Source: Bacteroidota bacterium (GTDB lineage: Bacteria; Bacteroidota; Bacteroidia; Bacteroidales; FEN-979). From it: a DNA stretch of 12,258 bases. The stretch covers positions 1-12,258 of the forward strand of contig JAPLDN010000219.1 of NCBI GenBank assembly GCA_026391755.1. Reading direction: 5' to 3'. A program made the position numbers and the translations under genes. Below are positions 1 to 7,064 of the stretch, piece by piece (positions within the stretch are counted from its first letter, which is position 1; every line of letters starts with the position of its first letter). The notes beneath the pieces were generated by a model, which was not told the DNA's origin, did not search any database, and was given only the letters and a program-made list of their open reading frames with translations.

Positions 1-2621
1 TTGGGCACAACAAATGAAAAATTAAATTCACCATTTGCCACCTTTGCTTTGACCAGGTTCATCAGATGGTCCTGGAGTTTAAATTTCTGCGGATAACTTC
101 CCCCATACTGGCCGTAAGTATTGCCAAGGGTGCTGTATATAGTCGGTTTATCAAATACCTTTGCTGTAAGTACCCCGTTGAAGTCGTTTACGAAGTTGCC
201 GGCAAAATCCTGTACCCGGCCTTTAACATTTACCGCCGAGAGGCCATACGCAGTATCGGGCGGGTCTAAAGGCAGGTTGTTGATACTTGTTGTAATAATA
301 TCGTCTTCAGGGAATGCGATCTGCTGGGCCGGGTCGCCAAGCAATACGAAATTCCTCAGGTAAGAATTATTCTGGTTATTGTTTTTGGATAACATGATGA
401 GTTCCCCCATGCTTAGGTACCTGCCATCTTTCCTGTCCATTATATGACGGAAGAAACTGGTATCGAGCGACTGGTTGGTGCCGGCAAAGGTTGTGCGGCT
501 GGTTGAGAACATGGCAATTCCCCCTCCGCCCTGTCGCACTATGATCTCTTCCCCCGCCGAAAAGCGTTCCGGGTTATCAAACCTGCTGAATTCGCAGGTT
601 GCAGTCACGAAGACGGGCAGTTTTTCAGCATTTGTCCAGGAGTTGATGTCGGCCATTGTAAGTACAGCCCTGCTGCTCCAGCCCGTTTCCCCTCCATGCC
701 CGATATAATTAATAATGAGTGTGCCTTTCTCAACAGCAGAATTCAGGGCTTTATTTGCCTCCGGAAATCGAAATCCGGCAGGAATGCTGACCATTGGATA
801 AGCATCAAAATATATCTTGTTTACATTGATAACAGGGTATTTCGATGCAATGATACCTGCGATCTCTTCTGAATTGTTCACAAAGTAATTCCTTTCACCC
901 TCATCACACGCCAGCGCAATGATATTACGCCAATCAGCCCTCAAAGTATCAGATTTGCCACTATAATGGATGATCTTATCAACAAGGACCCCGGCCTGGT
1001 CAACTGTGTTAACCGGGAACCTCCCCACTCCTATTTCGATGCTCCCCGAAGCATCATACCCCTCGTGATCGCCCATGATACCGAAGAAATCATCGCTCAC
1101 AAAAGAAACGGTGGTGGATAAGGATTCCTGGGATTCAAGGGTGGGAATGAAATTATCGTTGCCTGGTGTTCTGTGCTTGGGATCATATGAACCGTCGCCG
1201 AAAAGGAGGAGATATTTCGGAAAGTTTGAGGCTGCCCCCCGGTCGTAAAGCATTTTCATAAAATCCCTGATCCCTCCCGGGTCGGGTTGTCCGCAGGAGA
1301 ATTCATTGAAAATCTCAGGAACTGAAACAACCAGGGCGTCAATCTGGTTATGGTTCTTATGGAAATCGGCAAGCCTCCTGGCCTCCGCTGCGAATAATGG
1401 AGGAACCACAATGATCATTTCGCTTGCCTGCAGGGCATGCAGGTTCTGGTTCGCCACGGTTCCTGCGAAACTTACTGTATCGTACGCGGTGCTGTCGAAT
1501 GCAAAAAAAGTGCGGAGCGAATCGGTTTGCATATGGAATGTTAAAAGGCTGTCGGTAAGGGTCGTCTGCAGCCTGGAGATGTTGGTCATCTGGGTCACGT
1601 CCCAGATCGTAATCCCGGGATTGGCTTTTCTCATCCTGAATTCCGTAAACCTGCCTGGCGCGGCGGAATAGAGATCCCTGAATGTAAATTCATGTCCCGT
1701 CCAGTAAAGCTTCCTTACTAACTGCATCTCAATATAGTCAAGCCAGCCGGTTGACGCATCGGTAGGGGCATTGTATTTAACGCTTATCCTGAAACTGGAT
1801 TTTACAAGATCAAGGTCCATTTCCATATCCCCGGACCTTGCGTAATCCCCGGCCAGGTCCAAGGTGACAGGGTCAATATTTGCACTGTCAATACTGATAG
1901 AATTCCTGAAAACAGTAAACTTGCTGGGAACATCAGATCTCCCGACCACCCCGATTTTAATTCTTAAAGGTGAAAGGCTGTCTATATACGGGAACGAATA
2001 ATCAAAATCGTAACTGCTGTTGCTTTTCGTGAAACTTTCGCCTAACCAGCGTTTTCCCGATTTAATTACATTTACCAGGTCCAGTTCATGATCAACCATG
2101 TCGGTCCATCGGGTGGAAACATAGTTGACGTTACCGTTTACATCGGGCTTGAGTGATACCCTCCGCCCCGATCCAAGATCAAAGGTCATAAAATACCAGG
2201 AAACATCAGAGTAAATATTCTTCAAATGTGTATATACACCCGTGCTTGTATTTAACTTCCAGCTGTCGGGTCCTTCTCCATAAAACATGATATAATCTGT
2301 TGAATCGAATTTACCGTCTCCCCCGTCATGAACAAGAATGGAAATTTCCCTCAGGTCATCGGTCCTCACGGCATTATTCGTTTCAGGCACCATGCCGCTT
2401 CCGTTACCATAGATCCTGATATTGGCAGGATTGATTTCACCCGGGATTATCCCCATTTTTACCAGGTCATGGTAACCTATCCTGAAAAGCCCGTTGTGGC
2501 TTACCGAAAATTTATACCACTTCCCTGTCGACAGCACAGAGTTGGTGGAAACCGGTTTCCCGGCAGATAAAACCCATGGAATAAGAATCAAAAGTAACAG
2601 CAGACGGTAATGGATCTTCAT
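1..2621 (-). CDS. porU: PorU-like type IX secretion sortase, second tandem copy (3' end beyond window)
   Basis: A C25 (gingipain-family) cysteine peptidase of the PorU type, which at the cell surface removes the C-terminal sorting domain of T9SS cargo and links the cargo to lipopolysaccharide. I translated it by hand: 873 open codons from 2621 to the left edge, with no stop. Residues 1-20 are a signal peptide (MKIHYRLLLLLILIPWVLSA). Residues 25-390 form the PorU N-terminal region (NIRIYGNGSG, DYIMFYGEGPD). The C25 domain runs from about 400 to 765, with catalytic His642 in NYIGHGGE and Cys676 in FVTATCEFSR, then NFVLLGDPA. The beta-rich post-catalytic region follows from 770; the sorting-domain end lies outside the window. 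An in-frame ATG at 2636 abuts the TAG of the upstream copy and would add MPDKS; I prefer 2621 because the signal peptide then has a usual n-region. The gene lies 15 bases after the disrupted first copy and is probably co-transcribed with it. No defect is visible. Confidence 0.9.
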   Translation of the reverse strand, partial: MKIHYRLLLLLILIPWVLSAGKPVSTNSVLSTGKWYKFSVSHNGLFRIGYHDLVKMGIIPGEINPANIRIYGNGSGMVPETNNAVRTDDLREISILVHDGGDGKFDSTDYIMFYGEGPDSWKLNTSTGVYTHLKNIYSDVSWYFMTFDLGSGRRVSLKPDVNGNVNYVSTRWTDMVDHELDLVNVIKSGKRWLGESFTKSNSSYDFDYSFPYIDSLSPLRIKIGVVGRSDVPSKFTVFRNSISIDSANIDPVTLDLAGDYARSGDMEMDLDLVKSSFRISVKYNAPTDASTGWLDYIEMQLVRKLYWTGHEFTFRDLYSAAPGRFTEFRMRKANPGITIWDVTQMTNISRLQTTLTDSLLTFHMQTDSLRTFFAFDSTAYDTVSFAGTVANQNLHALQASEMIIVVPPLFAAEARRLADFHKNHNQIDALVVSVPEIFNEFSCGQPDPGGIRDFMKMLYDRGAASNFPKYLLLFGDGSYDPKHRTPGNDNFIPTLESQESLSTTVSFVSDDFFGIMGDHEGYDASGSIEIGVGRFPVNTVDQAGVLVDKIIHYSGKSDTLRADWRNIIALACDEGERNYFVNNSEEIAGIIASKYPVINVNKIYFDAYPMVSIPAGFRFPEANKALNSAVEKGTLIINYIGHGGETGWSSRAVLTMADINSWTNAEKLPVFVTATCEFSRFDNPERFSAGEEIIVRQGGGGIAMFSTSRTTFAGTNQSLDTSFFRHIMDRKDGRYLSMGELIMLSKNNNQNNSYLRNFVLLGDPAQQIAFPEDDIITTSINNLPLDPPDTAYGLSAVNVKGRVQDFAGNFVNDFNGVLTAKVFDKPTIYSTLGNTYGQYGGSYPQKFKLQDHLMNLVKAKVANGEFNFSFVVP

Positions 2622-2636
2622 GGATTTATCTGGCAT

Positions 2637-3548
2637 CTAACGGATAAAAATTAGTTTTGCTGATTTTGCCGCCGTTGAACCGTCGGGTAATACAACATTG
2701 ATACGGTAAACATATGTTCCTGCTCCAAGCAGGGTCCCCGAGTCGGACCGCCCGTCCCAATGGAAAGGCTCGACCCTGTAACCGCCTGAATACATTGTCG
2801 TCCTTAAGGTCTTCTCAAGGGTACCGTATAGCGAATAAATCCTGACCTCTATTTCGAGATTATTGTCGGCCTGGTTGGTCTGAAACGAAAACGTAGTATT
2901 GTCATGGAAAGGGTTCGGATAGTTAATGACCTCTTCAAGAGCAAAGGAAGCCGTGGAGGCCACAACAAAATCAATCCCGGCCTCGCTTGAATTATTATAT
3001 ACATCCCAAACTTTCAAATCCAGGTGATGAGAGCCATCGGCCAGTTTGAACATGGGATACTGGATCACGCCTTTGGCATAAGTATCCAGGTCAGTCACGT
3101 AATAATCGTTTAAGATCATCGGGTTCTTGGAATCAGCATCCAGAACGGCTGTGATATCGTGGCCTATCCCGTTGCCCACAGTATTGATTCCCGATTCATC
3201 AAAAACATCCGCCAGCAACACAGGGTTCTGATCGCAAACTCCGCCGTTGATAAACTTGCGGTCGTTCATGAACAAAGCCAATGAGGGGCCGCTGGTATCG
3301 GGCTGGGCGTTGTTATCATAGCCACCGACAATAATGTTCTCATCGTAGCCGTTGGCATCGGTTGAACTGCTGCTGGCATAATAGCTTATCCTGCCTGTAC
3401 CGTACTGGTAATCTATATCCTTGGGTACAATGAAAGTAAAAGAGAACCTGCCGTTTGTGACATTTGATTTCCCGCTGTAAACAACATTTTTACGGACATA
3501 AAAAGTGTAGGGAGGTGCTACATGGTCGTTTGCCTTGCAGGTTACCGT
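2637..3548 (-). pseudogene. porU: C-terminal remnant of the first PorU copy, out of frame with its catalytic part
   Basis: This frame is open from about 3550 to the TAG at 2637-2639. It begins TVTCKANDHVAPPYTF, continues through the PorU post-catalytic region (NGRFSFTFIVPKD, QYGTGRISYYA, ENIIVGGYDNNA), and ends with a T9SS C-terminal domain resembling FlgD. That domain starts at NYPNPF near 2924, continues with EPFHWDGRSDSG and GAGTYVYRINV, and closes with AKLIFIR. TVTCKAND aligns with residues 827-834 of the other copy (TIYSTLGN), while the catalytic piece stops at the equivalent of residue 760. About 66 residues are therefore missing between the two pieces, in addition to the frame change. 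An internal TTG at 3281 could in principle start a 214-residue product, but that has no signal peptide and is unlikely to be a real start. The TAG is immediately followed by a possible ATG (2636) of the next gene. Confidence 0.85.
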
Positions 3549-3553
3549 CGCAA
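3538..3553 (-). other. Deletion and frameshift junction inside the first porU copy
   Basis: Reading the minus strand, codons for KFVL end at 3551 and are followed by CGA CGG TAA, giving a premature stop at 3544-3542. The shifted frame is recognisable PorU again from codon ACG at 3548-3546 (TVTCKAND). By comparison with the second copy, roughly 200 bases, not a multiple of three, are absent. No insertion sequence, terminal repeat or obvious direct repeat is present at the joint. Confidence 0.8.
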
Positions 3554-5842
3554 AACGAATTTTCTTGTATTTGCATCATTATCGGTCTTGGAAAGCCTGA
3601 TAAGGTCTCCCATGCGGTGGTATTCTCCATTTGTTTTCTCGAACAGATGGTTGTAAAAATTCAGCATGAGATCCCTGTTCCCGCCTGCGAATGTTGCCCT
3701 CGTGGTTGTAAACAAGGCGATGCCCCCTCCTTTTGGATTAAGGAAAACATACTCCCCTGCCGACACCCTCGCGGGATCGTCCATCCTGCTGAACTCACAG
3801 GTTCCCGTGACGAAAACGGGAAGTTTATTATAATTTGTCCAGTTCTGGATGTCGGGTACTTCCAGCACCCTTTCGTGAGCCCATCCAAGCTCGCCTCCAT
3901 GCCCTATATAGTTGATCAGCAGAGTGCCCTTGGCAATCCGCTTGTTGATGGCATCATTGACTTCTGGATACCGGGCACCGCCAGGTGTTGAGACCTGCGT
4001 ATAGGCATCGAGATAAATCTTGTCGACATTGTAAGCTTTGGCTACCTTCCCTGCAAGGAGGTCGGCATCGGCCATAAAGGAATTCCCGCCACCATTGTCC
4101 TGGTCATCGGCAACAAAAGTGACCATATTCCTCCAGTCAGACTTGACTGAATCTGAATTATTGGAATAATGTATGACCTTGTCTACTGCATTGAGGGCAT
4201 CCTGGACCGACCTCACCGGGAACCTGCCTATGCCGATAAATAGTGTATCTGCAAGGTGACCACCCTGGAGCAATCCGTAGTAATCATCAGAAACATAAGA
4301 GCTTATCGGGTCCAGGGATTCCTGGGACTGGTAGGAAGGAATAAAATTGGTATTCCCTTCAATACGGTTTTTATAATCATAGGAAGCATCCCCAAGCAGG
4401 AGGAGGTATTTTATGGAATGACCCGATGGAGTCCTTTTATAAAGCATACGCATGAAATCCCTTATGGCAGTGATATCCTGAACCCCCGACGAAAACTCGT
4501 TATATACATTCCCCGGAGTAGTAACAAAAACATTCAAACCCGAATAGGCCCTGTGGAACCCGGCAAGCCTTTCGGCCTGGTCGGTAAAATCGGGATAGGA
4601 TATCATCACATAATCTACATCACTGATATTGTGCAGGTTTTGATTGGTGACAGTTCCTGAAAAAGCAGGGGTATTAAACCCCGATCCGTTAAAAGCCACG
4701 AATTCCCTAAGTGAATCGGTGAACAGCCTGATGGAAAAAACATTACTGCTTTGGCGGGTTTCAAGGTTCCTTACATTGTAAGGAGTAGTAACATCCCATA
4801 TGACCAGGGATTGCCCCTGCCCGCTTAATTGAAATTCACTGATGCGGTTTTTTGCCCAGGATGCCGCATTTCTGAAATTCATCTGGCTTCCGTTCATGGT
4901 AAGAGCCCGCATTGCATTCAGCTCAAAATAATTCAGGTAACCAATAGCTCCCGGAACCATTGGATTATATACCAGGTTGAGATTTACGGTCTGGCTTGAA
5001 GTGGCATACACACTGCTGATAAACCCGTCATGGGCATAGTAATCCTCAAACGCATTTGAAACTGGATCAATGGGAAGTGACATGAGGAACTTGCCGTCGG
5101 CATTAACATTGAAATAGGATGCAACGCCAAGCGATCGTGAAGCTGCGTTCAGGCTTACGGTTACAGGAGTACCGGGGTCAAGATTGGGAAAAGTAAAAGA
5201 ATAATTTCTGGAGGTGGTCACATCAAAAATTTCTTTGTCATACCATACCCTGCCCGAACTGATCAGGTTGATATCATCCCTGTCATATGCTATATAGTCG
5301 TTAAAATTTGTGCAGGTCAAGTTGGCCGGGGCCCCGATGAAAGCCTGGGTCTGAATTCGCTTCCCTTCCCCGAGGTCGCAAGTCAGGAAGTAACAGGCCA
5401 CATCCGAATAGATGTTCTTCACATGGTGGTAAAGATGGTCGGTTTTATTGTAATTCCATTTGTCGGGCCCACTGCCGTAGAACAATATGTAATCTCCTTC
5501 ATTAAATACCCCGTCGTCCTGACCTGAAACAAAAACCGGGTTTTCGATAAGGTCATCAATCCTTGCACTGTCGTTCGATTCGGGCAGCATGCCCCCTCCG
5601 TTACCATAGATACGGATATTTTTAGGGTTGATGGATGCAACCGGCACACCGGCATTTTTAAGGTCGGTGTAGGTAAGCCTGTAAATACCGCTTGAAGAAA
5701 TGGAAAATTTGTACCAGTTCCCAGTTGAAAGCACAGAGCCGGCCGCAAATGAATTCAGGGTCCCTGCCTTTGCTGAAAAACCGGGAAAAATCGATGCCAG
5801 GAATAGTATAAAAAAAACCGGAAATGTAAATCTTAGTTTCAT
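3542..5842 (-). CDS. porU: PorU-like type IX secretion sortase, first tandem copy, N-terminal and catalytic part (frameshifted)
   Basis: Encodes 766 residues of a PorU-type C25 peptidase, the T9SS surface sortase. A signal peptide covers residues 1-24 (hydrophobic core FFILFLASIFPGFSA). The N-terminal region has NIRIYGNGGG (about 75-84) and DYILFYGSGPD (117-127). The C25 domain begins near 408 and carries catalytic His648 in NYIGHGGE and Cys682 in FVTGTCEFSR. The frame then ends abruptly at RKFVLRR-stop, where the family, including the neighbouring copy, reads FVLLGDPA. Related sequence resumes downstream in another frame after a gap of about 66 residues, so this is the front two thirds of a gene that would normally encode about 1,100 residues. 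The piece retains both catalytic residues but lacks the post-catalytic region and sorting domain, so it may be unstable or not retained at the surface. It is divergent from porP. The break could be a true mutation or an assembly error. Confidence 0.9.
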   Translation of the reverse strand: MKLRFTFPVFFILFLASIFPGFSAKAGTLNSFAAGSVLSTGNWYKFSISSSGIYRLTYTDLKNAGVPVASINPKNIRIYGNGGGMLPESNDSARIDDLIENPVFVSGQDDGVFNEGDYILFYGSGPDKWNYNKTDHLYHHVKNIYSDVACYFLTCDLGEGKRIQTQAFIGAPANLTCTNFNDYIAYDRDDINLISSGRVWYDKEIFDVTTSRNYSFTFPNLDPGTPVTVSLNAASRSLGVASYFNVNADGKFLMSLPIDPVSNAFEDYYAHDGFISSVYATSSQTVNLNLVYNPMVPGAIGYLNYFELNAMRALTMNGSQMNFRNAASWAKNRISEFQLSGQGQSLVIWDVTTPYNVRNLETRQSSNVFSIRLFTDSLREFVAFNGSGFNTPAFSGTVTNQNLHNISDVDYVMISYPDFTDQAERLAGFHRAYSGLNVFVTTPGNVYNEFSSGVQDITAIRDFMRMLYKRTPSGHSIKYLLLLGDASYDYKNRIEGNTNFIPSYQSQESLDPISSYVSDDYYGLLQGGHLADTLFIGIGRFPVRSVQDALNAVDKVIHYSNNSDSVKSDWRNMVTFVADDQDNGGGNSFMADADLLAGKVAKAYNVDKIYLDAYTQVSTPGGARYPEVNDAINKRIAKGTLLINYIGHGGELGWAHERVLEVPDIQNWTNYNKLPVFVTGTCEFSRMDDPARVSAGEYVFLNPKGGGIALFTTTRATFAGGNRDLMLNFYNHLFEKTNGEYHRMGDLIRLSKTDNDANTRKFVLRR

Positions 5843-5876
5843 TTTTGCATTTTACTGCCTGATATAAAAGACCGCG

Positions 5877-5896
5877 GCAAACCTCTAAAGGTTTGC
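5877..5896. repeat. Perfect 8-bp inverted repeat in the porU/porP divergent region
   Basis: The arms GCAAACCT (5877-5884) and AGGTTTGC (5889-5896) are perfect inverted complements around a 4-base CTAA loop. The element lies 35 bases upstream of the first porU start and 124 bases upstream of porP. It is not followed by a T-run on either strand, so it is not a classical terminator, and both flanking genes point away from it. It could be an operator, a hairpin in the porU leader, or a copy of a dispersed palindromic repeat. The structure is certain; the role is unknown. Confidence 0.6.
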
Positions 5897-5969
5897 TGAG
5901 GCTAAAAATTTATCCGAATACGAAATTATCATTCTTAACGTTCTATTATAGCTTATATTGTAAATAAGA

Positions 5970-6003
5970 GTTGGACTTATTGCTGTTTTTTTTCCTATTT
6001 TTG
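5970..6003 (+). promoter_or_regulatory. Candidate Bacteroidota promoter for porP/sprF
   Basis: TATTTTTG at 5996-6003 matches the Bacteroidota -7 consensus TAnnTTTG. GTTG at 5970-5973 lies about 22 bases upstream and is a weak match to the -33 TTTG element. The ATG at 6021 is 17 bases after the -7 box, implying a very short leader. No equally good box is seen for the divergent porU gene; the nearest is TAATTTCG on the minus strand at 5928-5921, one mismatch. Confidence 0.45.
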
Positions 6004-6020
6004 CTGTCATTGCAGCCTTT

Positions 6021-7031
6021 ATGCAGAAAACCGGGATTGTGAAGTTCAGAGTATCTTTTACGATAATTTTAATTCTTGCTTCCTTGCGGACTGCTTTTGC
6101 CCAGGACCCTGAGTTTTCACAGTTTTACGCCAACCCCCTTTACCTGAACCCTGCCCTGAGCGGTTCCACGATATGTCCCAGGGCAATGGGAAGCTACCGG
6201 AACCAATGGCCCGGGCTTGGGAAAGCTTATAATACTTACAGTTTCTCATATGACCAGTACTTTGGCGTTTTACACGGCGGACTAGGCTTGCTGGTCACTG
6301 CCGACCGTGCCGGGGGCGGGAGCCTCAACACCACCACAATAGGCCTTTCATACGCCTATATGTTCAATATCACCGAAAAGCTGAATGCCAGCCTTGCGAT
6401 ACGAGGTTCTTATTACCAGAGGCGGATGGTGTGGGAGAATTTCATCTTCGGGGACCAGATTGATCCCAGGAGCGGCGAGGTATTCAGGCCAACCAGCGAA
6501 AAGGCACCGGATTATTCTTCCATTATTGCCCCTGATTTTTCGGCCGGGATGTTTCTTGATTATGGCGGACTGGTTTACGGGGGATTAGCTGTTGACCACC
6601 TCACCCAGCCGAAGAACGGTTTTTATGCCGACAACACCTCCAGGTTAAATATGAAGGTTACAGCTCATGCGGGTTCTGTCATAAATTTAAAACAGGGATA
6701 CGGGGGTGATGAGGAAAGGGAGTTTTCAATTTCACCTAATATACTTTACCAGCAGCAGGGCAGCTTCCACCAGCTCAATTTAGGGGCCTACCTTACCTTT
6801 GACCCACTGGTAGTCGGGTTATGGTACCGCCATAACTTTGAAAATGCCGATGCTTTGATCGTCCTGGCCGGGATTCATTACAAAAACCTGAGGGTAGGAT
6901 ACAGTTATGATCTCAACGTATCACGCTTATTCTCAGTGTCGGGCGGGGCTCACGAGGTTTCAGCCTCATGGCAATTCCCATGCTTTGAAAGAAAAAGAAA
7001 GATCAGGGCAATAAAATGCCCGAGATTTTAG
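6021..7031 (+). CDS. porP: PorP/SprF family type IX secretion outer-membrane protein
   Basis: 336 residues, the usual length for the PorP/SprF family, which are outer-membrane beta-barrel-like proteins that work with the T9SS (PorP of Porphyromonas in secretion, SprF of Flavobacterium in export of the SprB adhesin). The signal peptide is residues 1-27, with a cleavage site AFA before QDPEFSQ. The family start QDPEFSQFYANPLYLNPAL and the following YRNQWP are diagnostic. The body is rich in alternating aromatic and glycine strands (GGLGLLVTADRAGG, GLSYAYMFNI, LNLGAYLTFDPLVVGLWYR, NLRVGYSYDL), and the end is WQFPCFERKRKIRAIKCPRF. It is divergent from the porU pair and lies 33 bases upstream of gldJ in the same direction. 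Genomes often carry several PorP/SprF paralogues, so whether this is the core secretion copy or a cargo-specific one cannot be decided here. No defects were seen. Confidence 0.9.
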   Translation: MQKTGIVKFRVSFTIILILASLRTAFAQDPEFSQFYANPLYLNPALSGSTICPRAMGSYRNQWPGLGKAYNTYSFSYDQYFGVLHGGLGLLVTADRAGGGSLNTTTIGLSYAYMFNITEKLNASLAIRGSYYQRRMVWENFIFGDQIDPRSGEVFRPTSEKAPDYSSIIAPDFSAGMFLDYGGLVYGGLAVDHLTQPKNGFYADNTSRLNMKVTAHAGSVINLKQGYGGDEEREFSISPNILYQQQGSFHQLNLGAYLTFDPLVVGLWYRHNFENADALIVLAGIHYKNLRVGYSYDLNVSRLFSVSGGAHEVSASWQFPCFERKRKIRAIKCPRF

Positions 7032-7042
7032 TTATATAACTA
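7029..7042. repeat. 14-bp perfect palindrome overlapping the porP stop and gldJ promoter
   Basis: TAGTTATATAACTA is its own reverse complement. Its first three bases are the porP stop codon, and its last two are the first bases of the gldJ -7 box. It may be a regulator half-site pair or a chance AT-rich palindrome. Confidence 0.4.
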
Positions 7043-7048
7043 TATTTG
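7041..7048 (+). promoter_or_regulatory. Candidate -7 promoter element for gldJ
   Basis: TATATTTG matches the Bacteroidota TAnnTTTG -7 consensus exactly and lies 16 bases before the gldJ ATG, the same distance class as the porP box. No clear -33 TTTG is present at the right spacing inside the end of porP, so gldJ may use this promoter, read-through from porP, or both. Confidence 0.45.
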
Positions 7049-7064
7049 CAAAAAATTTCCACGG

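Noticed and set aside
1306..1671. Open frame of 121 codons on the plus strand
   Set aside because: It is antisense to the C25 catalytic-region-encoding part of the second porU copy; no start context or family similarity was recognised.
3538..3553. Programmed ribosomal frameshift joining the two porU pieces
   Set aside because: A frameshift alone would not restore the protein because about 66 conserved residues, including LGDPA, are also missing, and no slippery heptamer or stimulatory stem was seen.
3464..3991. Open frame of 175 codons on the plus strand opposite porU
   Set aside because: It lies wholly antisense to recognisable PorU sequence, has no signal or domain features, and its translation is cysteine/proline-rich in the way of a shadow frame.
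2637..5842. Insertion sequence or phase-variable inversion splitting porU
   Set aside because: No transposase frame, terminal inverted repeats or duplicated target bases occur at the joint, and both pieces keep the same strand and order.
5877..5896. Rho-independent terminator
   Set aside because: The hairpin lies between two divergent gene starts and has no following T-run on either strand.
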